64,000 nucleotides of DNA from Bacillota bacterium. Lineage in GTDB: Bacteria; Bacillota; UBA4882; UBA10575. The notes under the pieces were generated by a model, which had not been told where the DNA came from, did not search any database, and saw only the letters and a list, made by a program, of their open reading frames with translations. The position numbers and the translations under genes are program-made. Positions 26,758 through 35,079 of the stretch are shown piece by piece (positions within the stretch are counted from its first letter, which is position 1; the number at the start of each line of letters is the position of its first letter). Where the stretch lies: assembly GCA_012838955.1 (NCBI GenBank), contig DUOH01000026.1, forward strand, positions 42,876 to 106,875. Direction: 5' to 3'.

Positions 26758-28503
26758 TCAAGCTTCTGCAGCTTCTTTATATTTTCCTCTCTTCGTATAG
26801 TGGGTATGCAAGAGAAGATGAGATTTCTCACCAAGCGGTTCTCCCAAAAATTCCTTATACAGGGTTTGGACAGCCGGATTCTCATGAGACTTCCGCAAAG
26901 AAAGACCGACGTCTGCTTGGTAGATGGCGTCAATCCGCTTTTGTTTGATTTCATTGGTGGTGGGAATCGGTTGACCACCGCCGCCGATGCAACCGCCTGG
27001 GCAACACATAACCTCAATAAACTGATAATCCGCTTTACCTTCTTTGATCTGATCCATCAATTGTTTGGCATTACCCAAACCATGAGCGACGGCCACTTTC
27101 ACTTTTCTTCCCTTCAGATCAATTTCAGCTTCTTTGATCCCTTCCAAACCGCGTACCATGGTAAACTCAACGGACGACAGACTTTCTTTGGTTACCACCT
27201 CATATACGGTGCGCAAAGCCGCCTCCATCACTCCACCGGTAGCGCCGAAGATTACTCCGGCCCCAGTGGAGAGGCCCAAGGGTTCATCATACTCCTCCTC
27301 CGCCAGCTCCGAGAAGTTAATCCCGGCCTCGCGGATCATGCGCCCCAATTCTCTGGTGGTTAAGGCGGCGTCCACATCGGCATAGCCGGAAGCGGTCATC
27401 TCCGGGCGCCCGCACTCAAATTTCTTGGCCGTACAAGGCATAATGGAGACAACAAAGATATTTCCCGGGTCAATCCCGGCTTTCTCCGCGTAGTAAGTCT
27501 TGGCGACGGCGCCGAACATCTGCTGCGGGGATTTACAAGTCGAGAGATGATCCAAATACTCAGGGTAAAAGTGTTCAATATACTTTATCCAACCGGGACT
27601 ACAGGAGGTAATCATGGGGAGGGTTCCGCCCGTAGTCAACCTCTGCAGCAACTCATGTCCCTCTTCCATAATGGTTAAATCAGCGGTAAAGTCCGTATCA
27701 AAGACCTTATCAAAGCCTAGTCTACGCAGAGCCGCCACCAACTGACCGGTGGAAACCTGGCCAGGCTCCAGCCCAAACTCTTCCCCAATGGAGACCCTGA
27801 TCGCAGGAGCGGTCTGTACCACTACGTGTTTCTCAGGATCCGCCAGTGCCGCCCAGACCCGCTCGGTATGGTCTTGTTCATAAATGGCGCCCACCGGACA
27901 AACCAAAGCGCACTGCCCGCACTGTACACAGGCTACAGCATTCAGGTCCACACCGCCCGTGGGGGCAATCAACGTATCAAATCCCCGATTGATTGGGTAT
28001 AAAGCCGCAACTTTCTGTACTTGATGACAAACCTCAACACAACGGCGGCAAAGAATACATTTTTCCGGGTCGCGTACTAAAGCCGCACTCGAGGTATCTT
28101 TGGGTAGAGGTGTCTTAGTCCTGGAGGCGAACCGTTGCTGCCGGATACCTAACTTATCGGCCAAAGCCTGTAGATCACAGCGTTGATTCCGGACACAATT
28201 CAAACAGTCTTGAGGATGGTTGGAGAGTAATAACTCCACATTCATCCGCCGGGCTTTCCGTACGGCAGGAGAATTAGTCAGTACCACCATACCGTCGGTA
28301 GCCGGTTGAGAACAAGCTGCCTGCAGAGTACGGGCCCCCGCTACCTCCACTACGCAAACCCGGCACATGGCCTTAACGTCAAGTTCCTCGTGGTAACAGA
28401 GGGTAGGAATATCAACTCCGGCGGCCTTGGCCGCTTGCAGAATTGTACTACCCTTGGGTACCCGGACTTCCTTTCCATCAATGGCTAATCTAACCATATC
28501 CAT
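26758..28503 (-). CDS. [FeFe] hydrogenase, monomeric CpI-like layout
   Basis: 581 aa. Domains in order: [2Fe-2S] ferredoxin fold (C36, C47, C50, C64), His-ligated [4Fe-4S] (H96, C100, C103, C109), two [4Fe-4S] ferredoxin motifs (C149-x2-C-x2-C-x3-C159; C192-x2-C-x2-C-x3-C202), then the H-cluster domain with L1 TSCSPGW (299-305), L2 MPCTAKKFE (355-363) and L3 E497-x-M-x-C501-x3-C505, and the small-subunit tail. It interconverts protons and H2 in the cytosol. No HydB/HydC or HydEFG maturases are nearby. L1 has Ser302 where CpI and algal HydA have the second Cys of TSCCP. GGGGAG precedes the ATG. Confidence 0.93.
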   Translation of the reverse strand: MDMVRLAIDGKEVRVPKGSTILQAAKAAGVDIPTLCYHEELDVKAMCRVCVVEVAGARTLQAACSQPATDGMVVLTNSPAVRKARRMNVELLLSNHPQDCLNCVRNQRCDLQALADKLGIRQQRFASRTKTPLPKDTSSAALVRDPEKCILCRRCVEVCHQVQKVAALYPINRGFDTLIAPTGGVDLNAVACVQCGQCALVCPVGAIYEQDHTERVWAALADPEKHVVVQTAPAIRVSIGEEFGLEPGQVSTGQLVAALRRLGFDKVFDTDFTADLTIMEEGHELLQRLTTGGTLPMITSCSPGWIKYIEHFYPEYLDHLSTCKSPQQMFGAVAKTYYAEKAGIDPGNIFVVSIMPCTAKKFECGRPEMTASGYADVDAALTTRELGRMIREAGINFSELAEEEYDEPLGLSTGAGVIFGATGGVMEAALRTVYEVVTKESLSSVEFTMVRGLEGIKEAEIDLKGRKVKVAVAHGLGNAKQLMDQIKEGKADYQFIEVMCCPGGCIGGGGQPIPTTNEIKQKRIDAIYQADVGLSLRKSHENPAVQTLYKEFLGEPLGEKSHLLLHTHYTKRGKYKEAAEA

Positions 28504-28559
28504 TCTTTCACTCCCCCTCGCTTAATTCTAATTCTTAGGGTACAAAAAGCGCTCCAACT

Positions 28560-28592
28560 TGTAATAAGTCTGTCAGCTCAGTCTGTAATAAG
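28560..28592. repeat. Direct repeat TGTAATAAG x2
   Basis: TGTAATAAG at 28560-28568 and 28584-28592, 24 nt apart, 57-89 nt upstream of the hydrogenase start. It may be a regulator site. Confidence 0.45.
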
Positions 28593-28973
28593 ATCATCGC
28601 CTTTTTAGTCCGATCATAAATTAAATGAAGGCGCCTCATAGACTTTACTCGCCGCTAATATTCAGACCTTCCGCACTCTGTTCCAAACTTTCCCGCGTAA
28701 ATATCCGTATACATCTTATATTCGTGATTATATTCGTGAAGCGTATCAACGAGGGACGCTGTCTCTCCCCGATATTTGCACACAGCCAACCTCTTTGTTT
28801 GATCCCCTTTTCACAAATTCCTTTATTATATGAACAACAATGCATCCTGTATATAGCATAGATGAAAACCTGCTCATCTACTGCGGCCCAGCGGATAATC
28901 AAAATACATATCATAAAAATTATATCTTTTTATTTTCGATCATGCAATCCCGATTCCCATTCTTTCACAAAGA

Positions 28974-29017
28974 AACGTTAAATAAATTTTTATACAATGT
29001 TAACGTTGCAAACGTTA
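28974..29017. promoter_or_regulatory. Operator-like inverted repeat TAACGTT-GCA-AACGTTA with extra half-site
   Basis: A perfect 7-bp inverted repeat with 3-nt spacer at 29001-29017, plus a third AACGTTA at 28974-28980. The AACGTT core resembles LacI/GalR-family (cre-like) operators. The target gene is unclear, since the hydrogenase start is about 470 nt away. Confidence 0.45.
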
Positions 29018-29111
29018 TTTCCTATGCAGTTAGATTATGCGGAGAAAAACACCCCTTTAAAGCCAGGGTCCGGCAAAACCTGCTTCTGTAGAAAACCCGT
29101 GCGCCCGGAAG

Positions 29112-29597
29112 CTAGGGGCGAAAGATCCGGCAGGCAGAGAAGGTTTCTTTTCCTTGCTCCCAATAATCTTGCACCCTGACTCCGGTTTGGGGATCCTTCC
29201 ACTCCGGCAAGATCTCTACAAGAGGCCGGAGCACAAATGCTCTTTCTCTGTACCGGGGATGAGGAAGCGCCAGAAGCTCAGAGGCGAACACCCAATCCTC
29301 ATAGAAGATGATATCCAAATCGATCCGCCTAGGCCCAAAGCGCGGACCAGGAACCCTGCCCAATTGCTTTTCAGTGTCTTTTAGCCAGAATAACAAGGCG
29401 ATAGGATATAGATTTGTCTTTCCCACACATACCTGATTCAAAAACCAGGGTTGTTCAAGATAGCCCACGGGTTCTGTTTCATAAATGGATGAAAACTTCA
29501 CCTCCTGTAAGATTCCTTTCAATCTTCTCCTGGCAATGGCTAAGTTTTCTTCCCGGTCGCCCAGATTTGTTCCTAAGGCAATAACAGTAATCCCCAT
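29112..29597 (-). CDS. folK: HPPK, 6-hydroxymethyl-7,8-dihydropterin pyrophosphokinase
   Basis: 161 aa from the ATG at 29597 (AAGGA 8 nt upstream, start M-G-I-T-V-I-A-L-G-T-N-L-G-D as in the family). Signature: GPRFGPRRIDLDIIFYED with the Mg-binding D-x-D, then LPHPRYRERAFVLRPL. It transfers pyrophosphate from ATP to 6-hydroxymethyl-dihydropterin, just before FolP. It lies 59 nt downstream of folP. No folB is seen between them. Confidence 0.95.
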   Translation of the reverse strand: MGITVIALGTNLGDREENLAIARRRLKGILQEVKFSSIYETEPVGYLEQPWFLNQVCVGKTNLYPIALLFWLKDTEKQLGRVPGPRFGPRRIDLDIIFYEDWVFASELLALPHPRYRERAFVLRPLVEILPEWKDPQTGVRVQDYWEQGKETFSACRIFRP

Positions 29598-29656
29598 CTG
29601 ACTTTTCCTTCCCTCCATAACCTTTTCCCATGATGAGTCGAGAGCATGGGCACGCC

Positions 29657-30871
29657 TTAGGCATGCTCCGCTTCCACCGGCCGATGACGGAGAATGGCAT
29701 CTGTCATCCTGGCCACTCTGGTCATTTCTTTAACATCATGCACTCTGATGATGTCAGCGCCACGCATAATCCCCGCCGCAACTGTAGCGGCTGTGCCCTC
29801 AACGCGTTCAGTGACTGGTAAATTTAGAGTCTTTCCAATCACTGATTTTCTGGAAGTCCCCAATAAGACGGGACAGCCAAGGGCTTTCAATTCGTGAAGC
29901 CGTTCGATGACGAATAAGTTATCCTCCACGGTCTTCCCAAAGCCGATACCGGGATCAATGATTACTCTCTCTTTGGATATCCCCGCCTCCTCGGCAATTT
30001 CAATGCTTTTGTACAAGAATTTCGCGATCTCCAGCATCAAATCATGATAAACGCAGGATTCTTGATTATGCATGACAATCACCGGGGCTTTATACTTTGC
30101 CACCACCGTGGCCATCTCCGGGTCCCCTTGCAAACCCCAGATATCGTTGATAATATCAGCGCCGTTTTCTAAAGCCTCTGCGGCAACGGCGGCCTTATAG
30201 GTATCAACCGAGATAGGCAAGGGTGACTCCTTTGCCAAGACTTCCAACACAGGGAGAAGCCTGTTTAATTCTTCCGTCGCCGGTATCTGCTGGCCATCAG
30301 GCCGGGTGGATTCCGCCCCGACATCCAGGATGTCCGCTCCCTCTGCCATGAACCGGTCTGCCTGAGCCAGGACAACGTCACGCAGTCGGCGCCGGTTCAG
30401 TAAGCCGTCGCCGGAGAAAGAATCGGGAGTGAGATTAATAATTCCCATAATATAAGTGCGTTTTCCCCAGTGAAACTCCTGCCCCTTCACAGTCAGGGAC
30501 GGCGGGGGTGTGGCTGCCGCCTCAATAATATTCTCCAGTTCTTTAGCCAGCTGGGCTAGGCCAAAAGGTTGACGGGGCAGAATCGACAATAAGCGCCGGT
30601 ACTGAGCTTTTGTTCCCATCAGTAAGGCGGCGCCTTCTTTGCTTCCGAGATAAGCAAGGTCCTTGCCGAGGGCCGCTTCTCCTCCTTTGGCCAACATCTC
30701 CTGTTTAAGGATGGCAGCGGCCTGAGCGGAAAGGCCATCTACTTTAAGAAGGATAAAGTCACCCTTTTCTTTCATAATTTCTATTCCCTCGGGGGAGACA
30801 CGGATCCGCTCAAACTCCTTAATCAAATCCGCCGGGCGTAACCCGGACAGTAAACGAATACCATAATCCAT
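29657..30871 (-). CDS. folP: Dihydropteroate synthase with N-terminal extension
   Basis: 404 aa from the ATG at 30871 with GGAGG 8 nt upstream. The TIM-barrel DHPS (about 140-404) carries MGIINLTPDSFSGDG, GAESTRPDGQQI, DIINDIWG, VIVMHN and DPGIGFGKT. The 130-residue N-terminal part (VKVDGLSAQAAAILKQEM and following) matches the extended DHPS found in many Clostridia; its role is unknown. It joins pterin pyrophosphate and pABA to give dihydropteroate. Confidence 0.94.
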   Translation of the reverse strand: MDYGIRLLSGLRPADLIKEFERIRVSPEGIEIMKEKGDFILLKVDGLSAQAAAILKQEMLAKGGEAALGKDLAYLGSKEGAALLMGTKAQYRRLLSILPRQPFGLAQLAKELENIIEAAATPPPSLTVKGQEFHWGKRTYIMGIINLTPDSFSGDGLLNRRRLRDVVLAQADRFMAEGADILDVGAESTRPDGQQIPATEELNRLLPVLEVLAKESPLPISVDTYKAAVAAEALENGADIINDIWGLQGDPEMATVVAKYKAPVIVMHNQESCVYHDLMLEIAKFLYKSIEIAEEAGISKERVIIDPGIGFGKTVEDNLFVIERLHELKALGCPVLLGTSRKSVIGKTLNLPVTERVEGTAATVAAGIMRGADIIRVHDVKEMTRVARMTDAILRHRPVEAEHA

Positions 30872-30952
30872 GCTAATACCTCCTTGAACGAGCATACTTC
30901 GTGATGTTGGCCTTTTTTCCTCTATGTTGGCAGGATTATCTGGGTATGGATG

Positions 30953-30974
30953 AAAAAAGCCCCGATGCAAGGGG
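30953..30974 (-). terminator. Short terminator after sigF
   Basis: CCCC-TTGCATC-GGGG followed by C and T6 on the minus strand, 36-57 nt past the sigF stop. The stem is only 4 bp. Confidence 0.5.
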
Positions 30975-31009
30975 TCGTTAACGTTCTGAATGCATGATCA
31001 TAGTTTGCG

Positions 31010-31801
31010 TCACTTCAGGGATTCATCCCGCAGGAATTCCCGTAGACGCTGCAGGGCGGCTTTTTCCAACCTACTGATCTGGACTTGAGAGAGACCCATC
31101 TCAGCGGCGATCTCTGCTTGGGTCTTTTCCCCAAAAAACCGCTCTTCAACGATGAAACGCAGTCTTGGCTCGAGACTGAGTAAAGCGTCACGTAGTGATA
31201 AATTCTCCGTCAGTTTTTCTTCGATCTCCTCTCCAAGTTGTTCCCCTAAGGTAATAGGGCTCCCTTCATCTTCATGGACCACTTCCTGTAGAGAGGAGAC
31301 GGGTCTGGCTACTTCCAGAGCGGCGGCAATCTCCGCCCGGGAAAAAGCAGTTTCCTGTTGCAAATCGGCGATCGTGGGTTCCTGGCCGAAGACAGTCAGA
31401 TATTTCTCCCGTACCGCCCGGATCTTGACAGAGAGTTCCTTCAGGTTCCTGGAGACTTTAATTGTTCCACTGTCCCGCAGATACTGTTTGATCTCACCCA
31501 TAATCAAAGGTACGGCATAAGTAGAGAATTTTACTCCCACCTCCGGCTTAAACCGATCAATGGCCTTAAGCAGACCTAAGGAGCCAATTTGAAAAAGATC
31601 GTCAAACTCCACGCCCCGGCCGACGAACCTCACCACAATGCTGCGCACCAGGCGTAGGTTATACCGGAGCAAACTTTCCTTAGCTTCCTGTTCACCCTGG
31701 TGGGCCAGGCTGATCAAGTGGAGAGTTTCTTCTTCAGACAAAAGTCCGGTTTTTCCCCCGGGCGTACACAGATTTTTTTCGTTACTGTTTAGAACCGTCA
31801 T
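31010..31801 (-). CDS. sigF: RNA polymerase sigma-F factor
   Basis: 263 aa, sigma-70 group 3 (SigF/B/G). Region 2 (LVRSIVVRFVGRGVEFDDLFQIG, then FSTYAVPLIMGEIK), region 3 (VSRNLKELSVKIR) and region 4.2 (KTQAEIAAEMGLSQVQISRLEK) are all present. It directs early forespore transcription and is held by SpoIIAB until SpoIIAA is dephosphorylated. It overlaps spoIIAB by 20 nt, as expected for the spoIIA operon, which favours SigF over SigG. Confidence 0.95.
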   Translation of the reverse strand: MTVLNSNEKNLCTPGGKTGLLSEEETLHLISLAHQGEQEAKESLLRYNLRLVRSIVVRFVGRGVEFDDLFQIGSLGLLKAIDRFKPEVGVKFSTYAVPLIMGEIKQYLRDSGTIKVSRNLKELSVKIRAVREKYLTVFGQEPTIADLQQETAFSRAEIAAALEVARPVSSLQEVVHEDEGSPITLGEQLGEEIEEKLTENLSLRDALLSLEPRLRFIVEERFFGEKTQAEIAAEMGLSQVQISRLEKAALQRLREFLRDESLK

Positions 31802-32225
31802 GATTAGTTCCCCGCTCCGGCCGTTTTCTCATCGTTACTCGGGTTCCTTTGCCGACTTCCGATTCTAAAGTCAAGTAGTTCATAAAAGACTCCATAAAGA
31901 CGAGGCCTAAACCCATCCGTTCCGGATCAGTGGAGTACGTGGGAGTCTTCGCCAAGTCCAAGTCTTGAATACCGCAGCCGTAATCAGTAATGACGATCTC
32001 CAATTCACCGTCTTTAATGGTAAGTTCCAGGAGTATACGTCCCTGACTTTCCCTATACCCGTGGATAACACAGTTGGAGACTGCTTCGGAGGTAGCTACT
32101 CTGATCTCTTCCAGCTCATTGAGGGTAAAATCCAGTTGAGCGGCGAAGGAGGCGACGATCACCCGGGAAAGACTGACATTCTCAGGCAAACTAGGAAATT
32201 CAACCTTCAAATAATTACTATCCAT
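31782..32225 (-). CDS. spoIIAB: Anti-sigma-F factor / kinase SpoIIAB
   Basis: 147 aa GHKL ATPase. N box EAVSNCVIHGY, G1 DYGCGIQDL, G2 RMGLGLVFM. It binds sigma-F and phosphorylates SpoIIAA on Ser. GGGAGG precedes the ATG. Middle gene of the spoIIA operon. Confidence 0.95.
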   Translation of the reverse strand: MDSNYLKVEFPSLPENVSLSRVIVASFAAQLDFTLNELEEIRVATSEAVSNCVIHGYRESQGRILLELTIKDGELEIVITDYGCGIQDLDLAKTPTYSTDPERMGLGLVFMESFMNYLTLESEVGKGTRVTMRKRPERGTNHDGSKQ

Positions 32226-32303
32226 CTATTTTAGGCCTCCCTAATGGGCTATAAAACCCTAAACTTATTTTTCCCATCCTCATGAGGGTCACACCATGGC
32301 GCA

Positions 32304-32651
32304 CTAGCGCTCTTTCAGGCTATTGAGGGCATCTTCCAGCGTGGATTGGATGGACATGATCTTCAGCAACCCGGATAATTCAAAGATCCTTCGTACGTGG
32401 TCGGAGACGTTAATCGCACTTAATCTACCGCCGCGTTGGGAGATATGCTTGAAACGCCCTAAAATTACGCCCAAGCCGGAACTGTCAATGAACGGAGTTT
32501 CCTCCAAATCAAGCAGGAGGTGCTTAACCCCTTCAAACTGCTCAAGCTCTGCTTCGACCTTCTCCCGAAAGAGCGGCGCGGTGGATAAGTCCAACTCCCC
32601 TTGGATCCTAACGATCAAAACCGAACCGCTTCTATTTATCTCAATATTCAC
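32304..32651 (-). CDS. spoIIAA: Anti-anti-sigma factor SpoIIAA
   Basis: 115 aa STAS domain. The phosphorylatable Ser lies in FIDSSGLGVILG (near residue 58). GTG start at 32651 behind AAGGAGGG. When dephosphorylated by SpoIIE it displaces SpoIIAB from sigma-F. First gene of spoIIA, 78 nt upstream of spoIIAB and about 260 nt downstream of dacF. Confidence 0.95.
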   Translation of the reverse strand: MNIEINRSGSVLIVRIQGELDLSTAPLFREKVEAELEQFEGVKHLLLDLEETPFIDSSGLGVILGRFKHISQRGGRLSAINVSDHVRRIFELSGLLKIMSIQSTLEDALNSLKER

Positions 32652-32793
32652 CCGGTTCCCTCCTTAAATCAATCTTTGGAGAATAATTCCATGAGAAATA
32701 TTCTTCGGCATCCTTCCGCTTTCTCCTGCTGTTATGGGGAAAAATGGGAAAAACAGTTCTTCCACCAATCAGCAAGAGTTTCTTTTAAAAAAA

Positions 32794-32832
32794 GAGTGTC
32801 GCCGAACTACTTTTTAGTGGTTCACGACACTC
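32794..32832. terminator. Bidirectional terminator between dacF and spoIIAA
   Basis: GAGTGTCG (32794-32801) pairs with CGACACTC (32825-32832), with an inner GAACTAC/GTGGTTC helix. T7 follows on the minus strand and ACTTTTTT on the plus strand. It separates dacF from the spoIIA operon. Confidence 0.85.
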
Positions 32833-32910
32833 ACTTTTTTCATTTTATAATCAGAAACCATTATCGGTGGTTATTGAAGACCTGTACTCACCGGGGACCG
32901 TCTATCTTTA

Positions 32911-34083
32911 TTAGTTAAAGAGACTGCTCAAAAAGTCCCTGGTAATCTGGAGGATGAACTGGAAAAACCCGCTCTCTTTCACCTCAGCTCCTGCTACCAG
33001 CGGGACCTTCATTCGCTCCTCGCTTCCAACCCGGACGACGGCTTTTCCCACGGCTTGACCCTGAGTCAGTGGCGCCCTGACTTTAGCCGGAATACTGAGT
33101 TCAACTTCGGGTTCGTTCTCTTCGTCCCGTTTCAAAACCACCAATAAATCTTGGGGTATAACCAAATTAACCTCCCGCGCTTCTCCTTTGAAGACCCGGG
33201 TCTTACCCACCACCTGCCCTGCCTTTAAGACCAGAAAGGCCTTATACTGACTGAAACCATAATTCAGGAGCTTACTGATTTCACTGGAGCGCGCTTGCGA
33301 AGTAGGCGCCTTCATTACTACGGCAATTAAGCGCACCCCATTTCGCTTTGCGGTTGCCACCAGGCAGAAGCCAGCTTGGTCGGTGAAGCCGGTCTTCAAT
33401 CCGTCACAACCTTCATAGAAACGGACTAAGTTGTTGGTATTCCGCAGAAATGATTCTCCGCCGCGCAGGCTGTCAATCCAAGTACCCGTCCACTGGAGAA
33501 CCGTTGGGTGCTTTAATAACTCTCGCGCAAGAATGGCTTGATCATATGCGGTGGTTACATTGGCCTCTCCCCCGGCATCCGGGGTCAACCCGGTGGTATT
33601 CACATACTTTGTATTGTTCATGCCCAGTTCTTGAGCGCGTTTATTCATTAGTCTGACGAATTCCTCGTGTGAGCCGGCGACATATTCAGCCAACGCATAA
33701 CTGGCGTCATTGGCAGAGACGATCCCTACGGCTTTCATCAATTCAGCCACGGTCATCTCTTCCCCCGGCTCAAGCCAGATCTGGGAACCGCCCATCCGGC
33801 ATGCTTCCGGACTGGCGATTACTTTATCTGTGAGCTTGATCTGACCGGAATCGACCGCTTCCATCACTAAAAGCATAGTCATCATCTTGGTGACACTGGC
33901 CGGTGGTAACAGGGCTCTAGCGTTTTTTTCCACCAAGATCTCTCCGGTGGAGTACTCCATCAAGATTGCGGACTCCGACTTGATCGCAAAGGGTAAGGGG
34001 GTCTTCCCCTCCTCCACGCCTCTCACTGTCGCTGGACAGCAGACCAGCATGAAGAGTAGTAAAGATGTGAGCAATGACCGCAT
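32911..34083 (-). CDS. dacF: D-alanyl-D-alanine carboxypeptidase (DacF-like)
   Basis: 390 aa from the ATG at 34083 with AAAGGAGG 8 nt upstream. Signal peptide 1-22. Class A-type PBP5 motifs: S63-V-T-K66, S123-A-N125, K230-T-G232. A C-terminal beta domain and an amphipathic end (FFQFILQITRDFLSSLF) likely anchor it to the membrane. It trims terminal D-Ala from peptidoglycan stems. Being directly upstream of spoIIA, as in Bacillus, points to DacF. Confidence 0.93.
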   Translation of the reverse strand: MRSLLTSLLLFMLVCCPATVRGVEEGKTPLPFAIKSESAILMEYSTGEILVEKNARALLPPASVTKMMTMLLVMEAVDSGQIKLTDKVIASPEACRMGGSQIWLEPGEEMTVAELMKAVGIVSANDASYALAEYVAGSHEEFVRLMNKRAQELGMNNTKYVNTTGLTPDAGGEANVTTAYDQAILARELLKHPTVLQWTGTWIDSLRGGESFLRNTNNLVRFYEGCDGLKTGFTDQAGFCLVATAKRNGVRLIAVVMKAPTSQARSSEISKLLNYGFSQYKAFLVLKAGQVVGKTRVFKGEAREVNLVIPQDLLVVLKRDEENEPEVELSIPAKVRAPLTQGQAVGKAVVRVGSEERMKVPLVAGAEVKESGFFQFILQITRDFLSSLFN

Positions 34084-34272
34084 CCTAAGTTCCTCCTTTA
34101 AAGACACGCACATCGCGCGCGACATTGCCTGCGCTCTAAAGAAGTTTTTACATTTAGGGGCGGCTTTATTCCAAAGGTGAGGAAAGTTCTCTTCGGAGAG
34201 ACAAAAAAAAGGAAGTCTTCTTCTGAAAAACGAATACTATACCACAATAAGCATTACATATGAGGTGTTAAA

Positions 34273-35079
34273 ATGCTGGACATACAGAATACCCCCGATC
34301 AACGGGGGATTGAAATTCAACAGGTTGGAGTGAAAGACGTACACCTCCCGGTACTCATCGCCACCCAAAGTGGCTCTTTCCAACAAGTGTTGGGGAGGAT
34401 CACCCTTTCGGCCGGTCTGCCCCAAAGTTTCAAAGGCACCCACATGAGCAGGTTTATGGAAGTCTTGGTGGAATGGGGAGAAAAGCCCATCTCCGGGCGG
34501 GAACTAAAAATGATGCTCAGCGAGATCCGGACCCGCCTCTCGGCGCCTTCTGCCCAAATTTCCCTGATTTTCCGGTATTTCCTCCCTCAACAGGCGCCGG
34601 TCAGCCGGATCGTGTCTCCCTTGGATTACCAGTGTGAGTTCTCCGGCAGTTCTGCGGAGACAGGGTACGACTACCGAATGGGGGTGGAGATCCCCGTTCT
34701 GTCTCTGTGCCCTTGCAGTAAGGCTATTTCCAAATACGGAGCGCACAACCAAAGGGCGATGATTAGGGTCTGGATTCGCTGCCATCCCGGGCGGTATCTA
34801 TGGATCGAAGAATTAGTGGGGCTTCTGCAAAATCAAGGCAGTTCCTGTGTATATCCGTTGGTAAAACGGGAAGATGAAAAACACATAACAGAAGAGGCCT
34901 ACGAAAATCCCAAATTCGTAGAGGACATCCTCAGAGACTGTGTTTTAAGTCTGCGGGCAGAAAAAAGAATAACCTGGTTCCGGCTGGAAGTGGAGAGCTT
35001 CGAATCCATCCATAACCACAGCGCCTTTGCCCGCCACGAGGAATGGACTACTACGGAGCGGCCTCACACCAAGGGATGA
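34273..35079 (+). CDS. folE2: GTP cyclohydrolase FolE2 (type IB)
   Basis: 268 aa. The motif LCPCSKAIS-x2-GAHNQR (145-161) with the metal ligand Cys146 or Cys148 and H158 identifies the prokaryotic IB enzyme rather than FolE. It converts GTP to dihydroneopterin triphosphate, first step of folate synthesis. IB enzymes accept Mn or Fe and are often Zur-regulated, but I see no Zur box. It is convergent with addA, overlapping 29 nt at the 3' ends. Confidence 0.94.
   Translation: MLDIQNTPDQRGIEIQQVGVKDVHLPVLIATQSGSFQQVLGRITLSAGLPQSFKGTHMSRFMEVLVEWGEKPISGRELKMMLSEIRTRLSAPSAQISLIFRYFLPQQAPVSRIVSPLDYQCEFSGSSAETGYDYRMGVEIPVLSLCPCSKAISKYGAHNQRAMIRVWIRCHPGRYLWIEELVGLLQNQGSSCVYPLVKREDEKHITEEAYENPKFVEDILRDCVLSLRAEKRITWFRLEVESFESIHNHSAFARHEEWTTTERPHTKG

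Larger units (their letters stand above)
28504..29111. other. 608-nt regulatory spacer upstream of the hydrogenase
   Basis: No supported gene. It holds the hydrogenase leader with two TGTAATAAG direct repeats (28560-28592) and, farther up, AACGTTA half-sites (28974-29017). The folK 3' end bounds it on the right. Confidence 0.5.

Noticed and set aside
26653..27363. 236-codon plus-strand frame over the hydrogenase 3' end
   Set aside because: Opposite a well-supported [FeFe] hydrogenase; no recognisable domain and no ribosome site.
28625..28861. 78-codon plus-strand frame in the hydrogenase/folK gap
   Set aside because: No ribosome site, unstructured codon use, no protein-like features.
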